From positions 186,001 to 250,000 of the forward strand of contig NZ_QNRQ01000006.1 in the NCBI RefSeq assembly GCF_003315175.1: a DNA stretch of 64,000 nt. Direction: 5' to 3'. Below the pieces are notes generated by a model that saw nothing but the letters and a program-made list of their open reading frames with translations, was not told where the DNA came from and did not search any database. Origin of the DNA: Eoetvoesiella caeni (GTDB taxonomy: Bacteria; Pseudomonadota; Gammaproteobacteria; Burkholderiales; Burkholderiaceae_B). Of the stretch, positions 34,348 through 42,719 are shown one piece after another. Positions within the stretch are counted from its first letter, which is position 1. Every line of letters begins with the position of its first letter. A program made the position numbers and the translations under genes.

Positions 34348-35111
34348 ATACCGCTATGCTTCCGCTTGCCTTGCGCACGCAAGGCCTGGTCAGATACTTC
34401 GGAGGCCTCAAGGCCACCAACGATGTGTCGTTTGATATTGAACCTGGCGAATTGCGCGCCATTATCGGGCCCAATGGCGCCGGCAAGACCACGCTTATCA
34501 ACCTCTTGACGGGCGAATTGCCTGTCCACGAAGGCCGGATTTTCATTGGCCAGACCGACGTTACTGCGCAGGCCATTCAGCAGCGCGTGGGGTTGGGCCT
34601 GCTGCGTTCATACCAGATCACCTCGGTCTTTGATGCATTCACTGTATTCGAAAACGTCTGCCTGGCGGCTCGGCGCAAGCAGGGTGTGGGGTTTGCCGTC
34701 TGGAAGCCGCTTACCGCCTATGGCGATGTCGCCGAGCGCGCCCGCCGCGTCATCGAGGATTGCCATCTGGACGAAGTCAAGGACGTCACGGCCGACAGCC
34801 TGGCTTATGGGCAACGCCGGCAACTTGAAATTGCCATGGCGCTGGCCGCCGACCCCCGCATTTTGTTGCTGGACGAACCCATGGCGGGAATGAGTGCGGC
34901 GGAAGGCGCGGCGGCCATCCAGATGCTGGCCTCGCTTAAAGGCAAGTACACGATTCTGCTGGTCGAGCACGATATGAATGCCGTGTTCTCGTTGGCCGAC
35001 CGCATCAGCGTTCTGGTGTACGGCAGCATCGTCGCAACCGGCACAGTCGACGAGATACGCAATCACCCCGAGGTGCGGCGCGCATATCTTGGCGACGATG
35101 AGGACGCCTGA
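34344..35111 (+). CDS. livG: ABC transporter ATP-binding protein (LivG family)
   Basis: 255 residues. Walker A GPNGAGKTT near residue 40 is intact and Walker B is ILLLDEPMAGM. The signature segment is SLAYGQRRQLEIAMAL, the LivG-style replacement for LSGGQ. It overlaps livM by 4 bases. One of two ATPases of the importer; the other (livF) has an altered Walker A. Confidence 0.94.
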   Translation: MNTAMLPLALRTQGLVRYFGGLKATNDVSFDIEPGELRAIIGPNGAGKTTLINLLTGELPVHEGRIFIGQTDVTAQAIQQRVGLGLLRSYQITSVFDAFTVFENVCLAARRKQGVGFAVWKPLTAYGDVAERARRVIEDCHLDEVKDVTADSLAYGQRRQLEIAMALAADPRILLLDEPMAGMSAAEGAAAIQMLASLKGKYTILLVEHDMNAVFSLADRISVLVYGSIVATGTVDEIRNHPEVRRAYLGDDEDA

Positions 35112-35171
35112 TCCAGGCGTGAATGCAGAGGGCGGCGGCGACCGGCCGAAACAAAACCATAGGATTCGAGC

Positions 35172-35870
35172 ATGCTTTCCATTCAAAACCTGGCGGCCAA
35201 ATACGGCGCATCGCAAGCCTTGTTCAATGTCGACCTGGAGGTCGGGGCGGGGCAGGTCGTGGGCCTGATCGGGCGCAACGGCATGGGACGCACGACAGTC
35301 ATCAAATGCCTGTTCGGCTTGCTGCCGGTCGTTGGCGGAACCATACAGTTCGATAATCAGCGCCTTAATGGCCTGGCTTCGTACCGCATCGGCCGTATGG
35401 GTATATCGCTGGTGCCCGAAGGGCGCCAGATATTTCCCACCCTTAGCGTCGAAGAAAACCTCATTGCCACGGCCTCGCGCTCGGCAGCTCACGGGCAGTG
35501 GACGCTGGAGCGCATCTACAAGTTCTTCCCACGACTGCAAGAGCGTCGGCAAAACCTGGGCACGCAGCTGTCGGGCGGCGAGCAGCAGATGCTGGCCATA
35601 GGCCGCGCCCTGATGACGAATCCCCGTCTGCTGGTGTTGGACGAGGCGACCGAAGGTTTGGCGCCTATTGTCCGCGCCGAAATCTGGAAGGTGCTGCAGG
35701 AGCTTAAGAACGAAGGCCTGTCCATGATTGTGATCGACAAGAACACCAAGGCCTTGTTGCGTCTGGCCGATTACAATTTCATACTGGATAAAGGCGTTAC
35801 GGTTTGGCGGGGCAGCTCGCCGGAGCTTGCCGCCCGTCCCGATCTGGTAGACCGTTACGTTGGCGTTTGA
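35172..35870 (+). CDS. livF: ABC transporter ATP-binding protein (LivF family) with Lys-to-Arg Walker A
   Basis: 232 residues. Walker A reads GRNGMGRTT (34-42): Arg40 stands where the nucleotide-binding lysine is expected, confirmed in the codons GGA CGC ACG at 35286-35294. The other parts are normal: LSGGEQQMLAIGRAL signature, LLVLDEATEGL Walker B and a C-terminal LivF-type tail. It is separated from livG by 60 bases. The arginine may weaken ATP hydrolysis at this site, making the pair asymmetric, or it may be a tolerated subfamily variant. Confidence 0.93.
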   Translation: MLSIQNLAAKYGASQALFNVDLEVGAGQVVGLIGRNGMGRTTVIKCLFGLLPVVGGTIQFDNQRLNGLASYRIGRMGISLVPEGRQIFPTLSVEENLIATASRSAAHGQWTLERIYKFFPRLQERRQNLGTQLSGGEQQMLAIGRALMTNPRLLVLDEATEGLAPIVRAEIWKVLQELKNEGLSMIVIDKNTKALLRLADYNFILDKGVTVWRGSSPELAARPDLVDRYVGV

Positions 35871-35970
35871 GCGCGCGTCAAGGCGCCCATCTCGTCCAGC
35901 CGGCCGGGCTTAGGCCGCAAAACTCAGTCCCTTGGCCGGAAGTCCCTCTTCAAGTACCGCAGACTCAACT

Positions 35971-35988
35971 CGCCAGCGTAAGCTGGCG
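35971..35988. terminator. Hairpin after the Liv-type operon
   Basis: CGCCAGC-GTAA-GCTGGCG is a perfect 7-bp stem closed by a GNRA tetraloop, 100 bases after livF. No T-run follows, so it may stabilise a 3' end rather than terminate by itself. Confidence 0.4.
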
Positions 35989-36102
35989 GTTATGGATTAT
36001 ATTGTCTTGCGCAAATAGAATTGGCGATTTGAAGCCGGAGCCGCTGGCAGCGCTGCCGCGCTCGGCCGGCAATAATTGAAACTATCATCTGGAGGCAGGT
36101 TT

Positions 36103-36969
36103 ATGTCGAATAGTATGGACGGCGTTATGCAGGGGCGCGTGCAGTGCCCGCCGCAGGACAGTGAAGCGGGCTATAACTTGCGAGTCGCCTTTCCCGATTT
36201 TCCGCAGGTGCTGCAGGGATGGCAAAGTGCAAGCCGCGAGCTGCTGCTGAAGCAGCGCCCCGCGGTCGATATTGCCTATGGCGATCAAGCACTGCAAAAT
36301 CTGGACTTTTATCGAGCCCCGGCAAACAACACGCCCTTGCTTGTTTTTGTTCATGGCGGATATTGGCAGGGCGGCGACAAGGCGGATGTAGGCTTTATTG
36401 CCGCGCCCTATATTCAGGCCGGTATCAGTGTCGCGGTCATCAATTATTCGCTTGCGCCCGCTGCGCGCATCGAAGACATGGTTGTCGAGGTGCGCAACGC
36501 CCTGAGGTGGCTGCGAGACAATGCCGAGCATCTTTCCGTGAATCCACGGCGTATTTCCCTGATGGGCCATTCGGCTGGCGGTCATCTCGTCACCATGATG
36601 GCCGCCTCTGACGAGGCGAACGATGATTTGCCGGTATTTGAGCATGTGTTTGGGATTAGCGGCGTGTACGATGTGCCGCCTTTGGTGCCGTCGTCCATTA
36701 ACAATGCATTGGGACTGGATGCCGCTCGCGCCGAAGCGCTAAGCCCGATTGCCAAGGCAGCTCCCAAGACTACTCGCGTGCACACGTTTGTAGGTGAAAA
36801 CGAAACCGAACAGTTCCATCTGCAGGCGGCAGCGCTGGCGCAGTCGTGGGGGCAGGCGGTGGTAGCGCATTACAGCGTGCCGGATACCCATCACTTCACG
36901 GTGTTGGATCTGCTGGGCGATCCGGCATCGATCTATAGCCAGACCATCGTCAAGGCTATCAGCAACTGA
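36103..36969 (+). CDS. Alpha/beta hydrolase with HGGYW motif (arylformamidase/HSL-like esterase)
   Basis: 288 residues from the ATG at 36103 (CTGGAGG 9-15 bases upstream; the frame opens at 36076). HGGYW at 84-88 forms the oxyanion hole and Ser157 in LMGHSAGGHL is the nucleophile. The catalytic His is probably in VPDTHHFTVLDLL. The HGGxW form is seen in kynurenine formamidase-like and HSL-type esterases. It ends 16 bases before bioA on the same strand, and no bioC or bioH is visible. It could be an alternative pimeloyl-ester carboxylesterase for biotin synthesis or an unrelated esterase; sequence alone does not decide. Confidence 0.85.
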   Translation: MSNSMDGVMQGRVQCPPQDSEAGYNLRVAFPDFPQVLQGWQSASRELLLKQRPAVDIAYGDQALQNLDFYRAPANNTPLLVFVHGGYWQGGDKADVGFIAAPYIQAGISVAVINYSLAPAARIEDMVVEVRNALRWLRDNAEHLSVNPRRISLMGHSAGGHLVTMMAASDEANDDLPVFEHVFGISGVYDVPPLVPSSINNALGLDAARAEALSPIAKAAPKTTRVHTFVGENETEQFHLQAAALAQSWGQAVVAHYSVPDTHHFTVLDLLGDPASIYSQTIVKAISN

Positions 36970-36985
36970 ACAATCTGGAGTCGTT

Positions 36986-37045
36986 TTGACCACGAAGCAA
37001 AGTGCGAGTCCCGCCTTTCAAGGCAAGGCCAAGCAAAGTAGTCTT
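36986..37045 (+). repeat. Leader repeat copy 1 (start of bioA)
   Basis: The first 55 bases match the first 55 bases of bioF at 41 positions without gaps. The encoded leaders are MTTKQSA-x(6)-K-A-K-Q and MTTKQSA-x(6)-E-A-K-Q. The similarity stops where each protein's conserved domain begins. Confidence 0.7.
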
Positions 37046-38401
37046 GTTCCCGGGCACACGGCAGTGCCCGTCTCGTCCGACTGGGTTGCACGCAGTCTGC
37101 GCAGCGTCTGGCATCCGTGCACGCAAATGCAGCATCATGAAACCATGCCGCTGGTTGCGGTAAGCCATGGGCGCGGCGCCTGGCTGTACGACCACGAAGG
37201 CCGCCGTTATCTGGACGGCATCAGCTCCTGGTGGGTCAATCTTTTCGGCCACGCCAACCCCCGCATCAACGCCCAGCTTAAAGATCAACTGGATCGCCTC
37301 GAGCATGCCATGCTGGCCGGCTTCACCCACGAGCCGGTGGTCCAGCTCTCGGAACGCTTGTCCACGCTTGCCCAGAATGTGCTGGGTCACTGTTTTTATG
37401 CTTCCGACGGAGCTTCGGCGGTCGAGATAGCCTTGAAAATGAGCTTTCATTTCTGGCGCAACAGCGGCCGCGAGCAAAAGCAGGAATTCGTCTGCCTCAA
37501 GGACAGCTATCACGGCGAAACCGTTGGCGCCCTGGGCGTGACCGATGTGGCTTTGTTCAAAGACGCTTATGGGCCTTTGCTGCGCCAGGCGCATATCGCG
37601 CCGTCGCCCGACGCTCGCGGTGCGCGGCCCGGCGAAACTGCCGCCGGTGTCGCCCACCGGGCAATTGCGGGGCTGGAAGCGCTGCTGCAAGAGCGCGCCG
37701 ACCGGATCGCGGCCGTCATTGTCGAGCCGCTGGTCCAGTGCGCCGCCGGCATGGCCATGTACGATGCGCTCTACCTGACCGAGCTGCGGCGGGTATGCGA
37801 CGCTTACGATGTGCACATGATCGCCGACGAGATCGCCGTGGGCTGCGGGCGCAGCGGCACTTTCTTTGCCTGCGAGCAGGCCGGCGTATGGCCCGATTTC
37901 TTGTGTTTATCCAAGGGTATAAGCGGAGGCTACCTGCCCTTGTCGCTGGTCATGACGCGCGAACATATATACCGGGCTTTTTACGATAACGACGTAACCC
38001 GCGGTTTTTTGCATTCCCACTCCTACACCGGCAATCCCCTGGCATGCCGGGCCGCGTTGGCGACTTTGGACATTTTTGCCGAAGACGATGTGCTCAACGT
38101 CAACCGTCAGCGGGCTGCCAGGCTGACCCAGGCATTGCAACCGCTGGCGAAGCATCCACGCGTGCGGCACTTTCGCAACCAGGGCATGATTTGGGCTTTC
38201 GACGTGGTATTCGATGGCCCGGAACAGCAGTCCGGTTTCGCGCGCCGCTACTTTACGTCCGCCTTGCAGCACGAGCTTTTGCTTCGTCCTATCGGCAATA
38301 CGGTGTATTTGATGCCGCCGTATATTCTTGACGACGACGATATCGAGCACCTTGCCAGTCGTACACTGACTGTTTTGAATGAAGTGCTGAACTTGTCATG
38401 A
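36986..38401 (+). CDS. bioA: Adenosylmethionine-8-amino-7-oxononanoate aminotransferase
   Basis: 471 residues with a TTG start supported by GGAG 6-9 bases upstream. After a non-conserved leader (1-30) the BioA fold begins at S-L-R-S-V-W-H-P-C-T-Q-M. Class III aminotransferase residues are SDGASAVEIALKMSFHFW, Asp281 (MIADEIAVGCGRSG) and the PLP lysine Lys310 (CLSKGISGGYLPLSLV). It converts KAPA to DAPA using S-adenosylmethionine as amino donor. The stop overlaps bioF (ATGA). Its N-terminal leader is similar to that of bioF. The length exceeds E. coli BioA (429) mainly through that leader. Confidence 0.95.
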   Translation: MTTKQSASPAFQGKAKQSSLVPGHTAVPVSSDWVARSLRSVWHPCTQMQHHETMPLVAVSHGRGAWLYDHEGRRYLDGISSWWVNLFGHANPRINAQLKDQLDRLEHAMLAGFTHEPVVQLSERLSTLAQNVLGHCFYASDGASAVEIALKMSFHFWRNSGREQKQEFVCLKDSYHGETVGALGVTDVALFKDAYGPLLRQAHIAPSPDARGARPGETAAGVAHRAIAGLEALLQERADRIAAVIVEPLVQCAAGMAMYDALYLTELRRVCDAYDVHMIADEIAVGCGRSGTFFACEQAGVWPDFLCLSKGISGGYLPLSLVMTREHIYRAFYDNDVTRGFLHSHSYTGNPLACRAALATLDIFAEDDVLNVNRQRAARLTQALQPLAKHPRVRHFRNQGMIWAFDVVFDGPEQQSGFARRYFTSALQHELLLRPIGNTVYLMPPYILDDDDIEHLASRTLTVLNEVLNLS

Positions 38402-38457
38402 CTACGAAGCAAAGCGCGGACTCCGCCGCTACAGGCGAGGCCAAGCAAGGCAATGCT
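38398..38457 (+). repeat. Leader repeat copy 2 (start of bioF)
   Basis: Second copy of the bioA/bioF leader repeat, in frame and in the same position relative to the start codon as copy 1 at 36986-37045. The longest exact shared run is 11 bases, acgaagcaaag. Confidence 0.7.
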
Positions 38458-39726
38458 GCCCCATCACCCAAATCCTCGCCGAGCAATGGCGCGGAAGCTT
38501 CGGCCTTGCCCTTGCAGCCGGAATTTTCCAACCTGAAGTCGTTGGCGTTGATTCAGCGTGAACTGGCCTCGCTGGAGCAGCGCGGCCTGCGCCGCAGTTT
38601 GCGTCAGGCCGACACGCCGTGCGCCCCGCGGGTGCAAGTGCAGGGTCGTCCCTTGCTGGCATTCTGCAGCAACGACTACCTTGGCCTGGCTGCCGACGGG
38701 CGCGTTGTAGAGGCCCTGCGGGAAGGCGCCTTGAAGTACGGAGCGGGTAGCGGGGCGTCGCATCTTATCAGCGGGCACAGCCGCTCTCACGCGGTACTGG
38801 AGGAACGGCTGGCCGGTTGGCTGGCGCCGTTCGTGCCTTCGTCCCGTGCCTTGTATTTCAGTACCGGCTATATGGCCAACCTGGGCATCATGACCGCACT
38901 GGCCGCCATGGACGGACAGGCCGAATTCTTTTCGGAAGCCTTGAACCACGCCTCGATCATCGACGGCATGCGCCTTGCGCGTGCGACTGTCAAAGTCTAT
39001 GCCCACGGCGATATACAGGCGCTGGAGCAGTTGTTGACGGCCAGCACGGCAGCGACCAAGGTGGTAGTGACGGACAGTGTCTTCAGCATGGATGGCGACC
39101 TGGCTCCGTTGCCGCAGCTATTGCAATTATGTGAACGTCATGGCGCCTGGCTGGTGGTCGACGATGCCCACGGCTTTGGCACCATGGGTTCCGAAGGCCA
39201 TGGCGTGTTGCAGCATTTCAATATTCGCTCCGAACATCTGATTTATTTGGGCACCCTGGGCAAGGCGGCCGGGGTCAGCGGAGCCTTTGTGGCCGCTCAT
39301 GCCAGCGTTGTCGACTGGTTGGTGCAAAAGGCCAGATCCTATATTTACACCACCGCTTCGGCGCCGGCCCTGACTCATGCTTTGCTGACCAGCCTGGACA
39401 TTATCGAGAGTCCGGAAGGGGCGCAACGGCGCGCCCACGTGCAGTCCCTTATTCAAATCCTGCGGGCCGAACTGGTTTCCCGGCCCTGGCAATTGCTTGA
39501 ATCCGACACCAGTATCCAGCCTGTCATTGTCGGCGCCAATGGGGACGCCATGAACGTGGCGGCCCGATTGCTGGACCAGGGCTTGTGGGTGCCGGCTATC
39601 CGGCCCCCTACTGTACCGCCGGGGACGGCAAGGTTGCGCGTCACACTGTCGGCCGCGCACACCGCTGGCGAACTGCGGCAATTGATATTGGCATTGAATG
39701 AATTGGGTAAAGGCTGGGCGATATGA
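38398..39726 (+). CDS. bioF: 8-amino-7-oxononanoate synthase
   Basis: 442 residues; the catalytic domain starts around residue 45, so there is an N-terminal extension of about 40 compared with E. coli BioF (384). Key parts: [10 protein letters not shown] at 89-98, [12 protein letters not shown], Asp255-Ala-His257 in VVDDAHGFG, and the PLP lysine Lys289 in [12 protein letters not shown]. It condenses pimeloyl-thioester with alanine to KAPA. The start overlaps the bioA stop and the stop overlaps bioD. The leader repeats the bioA N terminus. Confidence 0.95.
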   Translation: MTTKQSADSAATGEAKQGNAAPSPKSSPSNGAEASALPLQPEFSNLKSLALIQRELASLEQRGLRRSLRQADTPCAPRVQVQGRPLLAFCSNDYLGLAADGRVVEALREGALKYGAGSGASHLISGHSRSHAVLEERLAGWLAPFVPSSRALYFSTGYMANLGIMTALAAMDGQAEFFSEALNHASIIDGMRLARATVKVYAHGDIQALEQLLTASTAATKVVVTDSVFSMDGDLAPLPQLLQLCERHGAWLVVDDAHGFGTMGSEGHGVLQHFNIRSEHLIYLGTLGKAAGVSGAFVAAHASVVDWLVQKARSYIYTTASAPALTHALLTSLDIIESPEGAQRRAHVQSLIQILRAELVSRPWQLLESDTSIQPVIVGANGDAMNVAARLLDQGLWVPAIRPPTVPPGTARLRVTLSAAHTAGELRQLILALNELGKGWAI

Positions 39727-40433
39727 GCAAAGAAGCATCAACGGGCTTTGCCTGTTTTGTGACGGGCACGGATACTGAAATAGGCAAGACGCTGGTTTCG
39801 AGCGCCTTGTTGTATGCATTGGTCCAGAAGGGCGGGCGGGCGGCGGGAATGAAGCCGATCGCCGCAGGTACGCAACTGGTGCAAAGGGAGTGGCACAACG
39901 AGGATGTCGACAGCCTGGTCGCGGCGGGCAATCTTGATTTACCGCTGGAACTTGTTACCCCATATTTGTTCCATGATGCCATTGCGCCCCACATTGCCGC
40001 CCACCGCGAAGGGGTGGAGATGCGGCTCGAGCACATTCTGGATTGCTATGCCGCCATTGCCGCGCAGGCCGATGCCGTGGTGGTCGAAGGAGTGGGCGGG
40101 TTCCGCGTGCCGCTGTCGCCGGGGTTCGATACGGCCGACCTTGCCGCCCGCCTGGCCTTGCCGGTAGTGCTGGTGGTGGGTCTGCGCCTGGGTTGCATCA
40201 GCCATGCTTTGCTGACTGCCGAAGCCATAGCGCAGCGGGGCCTTCCGCTTGCGGGCTGGGTGGCCAACACCGTCGATGCCGACATGCCGTTTCTGGCCGA
40301 GAACGTCGATACTTTAAGGGCCCGGCTGCCGGCGCCTTTGCTGGGCGTCATTCCCCGGTTGGCCGCGCCGTCGGCCAAAGCGGCCGCTGGTTTTGCCGAC
40401 TTCTCGATGTTGCCCGGGTGGCCCGGCGCCTAG
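39723..40433 (+). CDS. bioD: Dethiobiotin synthetase
   Basis: 236 residues. The P-loop GTDTEIGKT at 15-23 is the BioD signature. [11 protein letters not shown] near residue 120 and [13 protein letters not shown] near 155 are typical nucleotide- and substrate-binding segments. It closes the ureido ring of DAPA with CO2 and ATP. Overlaps bioF by 4 bases and ends the bio operon; bioB is not in the window. Confidence 0.95.
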   Translation: MSKEASTGFACFVTGTDTEIGKTLVSSALLYALVQKGGRAAGMKPIAAGTQLVQREWHNEDVDSLVAAGNLDLPLELVTPYLFHDAIAPHIAAHREGVEMRLEHILDCYAAIAAQADAVVVEGVGGFRVPLSPGFDTADLAARLALPVVLVVGLRLGCISHALLTAEAIAQRGLPLAGWVANTVDADMPFLAENVDTLRARLPAPLLGVIPRLAAPSAKAAAGFADFSMLPGWPGA

Positions 40434-40707
40434 GCCGGCGGCGGGCGCTGCTTTGATCTATCTTTCAACTGGAATTCAACGTTGTTATGCAAGGTAACAA
40501 CAGCACGCGGTGGCTGCGCACAGTCCCGCATTTGCATTCGTTTTCAGCTTGCATTCATGTTGCTCATTTTTACAGTCGAATCGGAAACGTAGCGCTGTGC
40601 GCCGAACTAAATCGGTGCGCGCCGTTCTTAGCTTCAGAGTCTTGCACATCAGCAGGCTCTCGCCGGGAGGCATAGGCCGCCAGGCAACTGTTATTGGAGT
40701 CGTTTAA
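40434..40707. other. Intergenic region before the Asr-like gene
   Basis: 274 bases with no supported gene; short open frames here have no ribosome site. TTGGAG at 40694-40699 serves the small gene at 40708. I see no strong promoter pair. Confidence 0.4.
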
Positions 40708-40920
40708 ATGACCAAAACTACGCGTATTGCACTAGCTTTATCTTCTTCGATCTTGTCTCTGGGCGTAGCGCTGGCGCCAACCGCTTTTGCGGCCGGAACG
40801 CAGCAAGCCAAGACGACACACGCTAAATCGGCGCATCACCACAAGGCTAGCAAGGCCAAGTCGGCTGCCAAGGCCCCGGCAGCGAAACAGTCTGCACAGC
40901 CCGCAGCCAAGGCGCAATAA
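40708..40920 (+). CDS. Small exported Lys/Ala/His-rich peptide, Asr-like
   Basis: 70 residues. A clear signal peptide (M-T-K-T-T-R-I-A-L-A-L-S-S-S-I-L..., cleavage near AFA|AGT at 28-31) is followed by a 40-residue tail made almost only of Lys, Ala, His, Gln, Ser and Pro, with Thr and Gly at its start. This resembles the enterobacterial acid-shock protein Asr (signal, then K/A/H/Q/P-rich repeats), a disordered periplasmic protein thought to buffer or chaperone at low pH. The similarity is compositional, so the assignment is tentative. It has its own ribosome site and terminator and so is a single-gene unit. Confidence 0.7.
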   Translation: MTKTTRIALALSSSILSLGVALAPTAFAAGTQQAKTTHAKSAHHHKASKAKSAAKAPAAKQSAQPAAKAQ

Positions 40921-40958
40921 ATAGATAGCTACGTTATAGCGGCTCTTTCAAGCCGTTC

Positions 40959-40991
40959 AAAAAGAACCCGGCATCGCTCGGGTTCTTTTTT
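40959..40991 (+). terminator. Intrinsic terminator after the Asr-like gene
   Basis: AAAAGAACCCG (40960-40970) pairs with CGGGTTCTTTT (40979-40989) around GCATCGCT, and the stem runs into a T-rich tail. A second small hairpin (CGGCT/AGCCG, about 40940-40955) precedes it. Confidence 0.9.
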
Positions 40992-41129
40992 GCCGTTTTC
41001 CCCCTTTCTTCAAAGGACTTCCCGGGCGGGCTTTTCTCTCTGGGCTTGAATCAGGGTAAAGTTGCCAGTGGCGCGCCGACCAGGTCGCGTTTTCCAATGG
41101 GCAATTCGCTATTTCAGGAGTCTAGAGTC

Positions 41130-42692
41130 GTGAGCAACGCCAACTTGTATGCATTACTGGAGTCGGGTTTTCCCGCCGACCGTTTCTCTGTCGCCATCCA
41201 GACGCCCAACAAATCGTATTCATGGAATGACATAGAAACGCTGTCCGCGCAGTATGCCAACTTGTTGGCCAGCTTCAACCTTGAAGCGGGCGCCCGCATA
41301 GCCGTGCAAGTCGAAAAATCGCCGGAAGCTCTCATGCTGTATTTGGCGGCATTGCGTGCCGGCCTTGTGTATCTGCCGCTCAATACGGCCTACCGCGAAG
41401 CCGAAGTGGCGTACTTTTTGAGCGATGCCGAACCCTCTGTCGTGGTGTACCCGCAAAGCAGCCTGCCATGGATGCAAGCCTTGGCGCGCGATGCCGGCGG
41501 TGCTCGGGTATTGACCCTGGAAGAGGATGGCAGCGGCTCCTTGCCGGCAATGGCGCAAAGCCAGGCCCGCAGCTTTGCCACCGTGGCTTGCGGCAAAGAC
41601 GACCTGGCCACCATTCTTTACACTTCGGGCACCACAGGCCGCAGCAAGGGCGCGATGTTGTCGCATGGCAACCTGGCGGCGAATGCCCAAACCCTGAAGG
41701 CCTACTGGGGCTGGCGCAGCGACGACGTATTGCTGCATATGCTGCCTATCTTCCATGTTCACGGCTTGTTCGTGGCGTCGCACGGCGCCTTGCTGGCAGG
41801 CGCAAAAACAATATGGCTGCCCAAATTCCAGGTCGAAGACACCTTGCGGTATCTGCCTGAATGCACAGTCATGATGGGTGTGCCGACATATTACGTACGC
41901 TTGCTGGCCGACGAGCGCTTTACCCGGCCGCTTTGCCGCAATATGCGCCTGTTCATTTCCGGTTCGGCGCCTTTGCTGACCGAGACCTTCGCCAGCTTTC
42001 AGCAGCGTACCGGACACACGATACTCGAGCGCTACGGCATGAGCGAAACCGTCATGCTTACTTCCAATCCTTACGATGAGTCGGCCGGCCGGCGCATTGG
42101 CGGCACAGTGGGGCGGGCTTTGCCGGGGGTAGAGGCCCGGGTAGTGGACGACGCCAATACGGTGCTTGGCGCCGGCGAAATCGGCAATGTGCAGGTGCGT
42201 GGGCCCAATGTATTCGCCGGATATTGGCGCATGCCCGAGAAAACCCGCGAAGAGTTCGCGCCCGGCGGCTGGTTCAAAACCGGGGACGTCGGGCATTGGG
42301 GGGCGGCGTCAAGCAACGACGGCGAGCCGACCCAGGATATTCCTTCCGATTATTTGACGATAGTCGGGCGCAGCAAGGATTTGATTATTTCTGGCGGGTT
42401 CAATGTATACCCCAAGGAAATTGAAATGATCATCGACGATATGCCCGGCGTTGCCGAGTCGGCAGTCATCGGCGTGCCGCACCCTGATTTCGGCGAAGCC
42501 GTAGTGGCCGTGCTGGTGCCTCGGGCCGGGGCGGATATCGACGTTGCCGCGTTGCAGTCCCGTTTGAAAACGCTGATCGCCAATTTCAAAGTGCCCAAGC
42601 ATATCGAACTTATCGACCAGTTGCCGCGCAATACCATGGGCAAAGTACAGAAGAACATGCTGCGCGACAACTACAAGAGTTTATGGGCGTAG
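41130..42692 (+). CDS. matB: Malonyl-CoA synthetase (MatB-type acyl-CoA ligase)
   Basis: 520 residues from the GTG at 41130, chosen because AGGAG lies 9-13 bases upstream and the protein then begins MSNANLYALLE like MatB; the frame is open from 41046. AMP-forming ligase motifs are LYTSGTTGRSKGAML, GSAPLL, ERYGMSET, GWFKTGDVG and the lysine in PRNTMGKVQKN. Stretches such as VQVEKSPEALMLYLAALRAG, YLPLNTAY, LPIFHVHGLFVA and MGVPTYYVRLL follow Rhizobium MatB closely. It makes malonyl-CoA from malonate, CoA and ATP. An insert of about ten residues near 400 (ASSNDGEPTQDIP) is unusual. It stands alone between the Asr-like gene and cls. Confidence 0.9.
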   Translation: MSNANLYALLESGFPADRFSVAIQTPNKSYSWNDIETLSAQYANLLASFNLEAGARIAVQVEKSPEALMLYLAALRAGLVYLPLNTAYREAEVAYFLSDAEPSVVVYPQSSLPWMQALARDAGGARVLTLEEDGSGSLPAMAQSQARSFATVACGKDDLATILYTSGTTGRSKGAMLSHGNLAANAQTLKAYWGWRSDDVLLHMLPIFHVHGLFVASHGALLAGAKTIWLPKFQVEDTLRYLPECTVMMGVPTYYVRLLADERFTRPLCRNMRLFISGSAPLLTETFASFQQRTGHTILERYGMSETVMLTSNPYDESAGRRIGGTVGRALPGVEARVVDDANTVLGAGEIGNVQVRGPNVFAGYWRMPEKTREEFAPGGWFKTGDVGHWGAASSNDGEPTQDIPSDYLTIVGRSKDLIISGGFNVYPKEIEMIIDDMPGVAESAVIGVPHPDFGEAVVAVLVPRAGADIDVAALQSRLKTLIANFKVPKHIELIDQLPRNTMGKVQKNMLRDNYKSLWA

Positions 42693-42719
42693 TGTCCCGA
42701 GATGGCATCGTGCTGCCGT

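Noticed and set aside
40960-40989. Possible transposon or repeat end
   Set aside because: The inverted repeat is a plain stem with a T-run: a terminator. No transposase, target duplication or CRISPR-like spacing was seen anywhere in the window.
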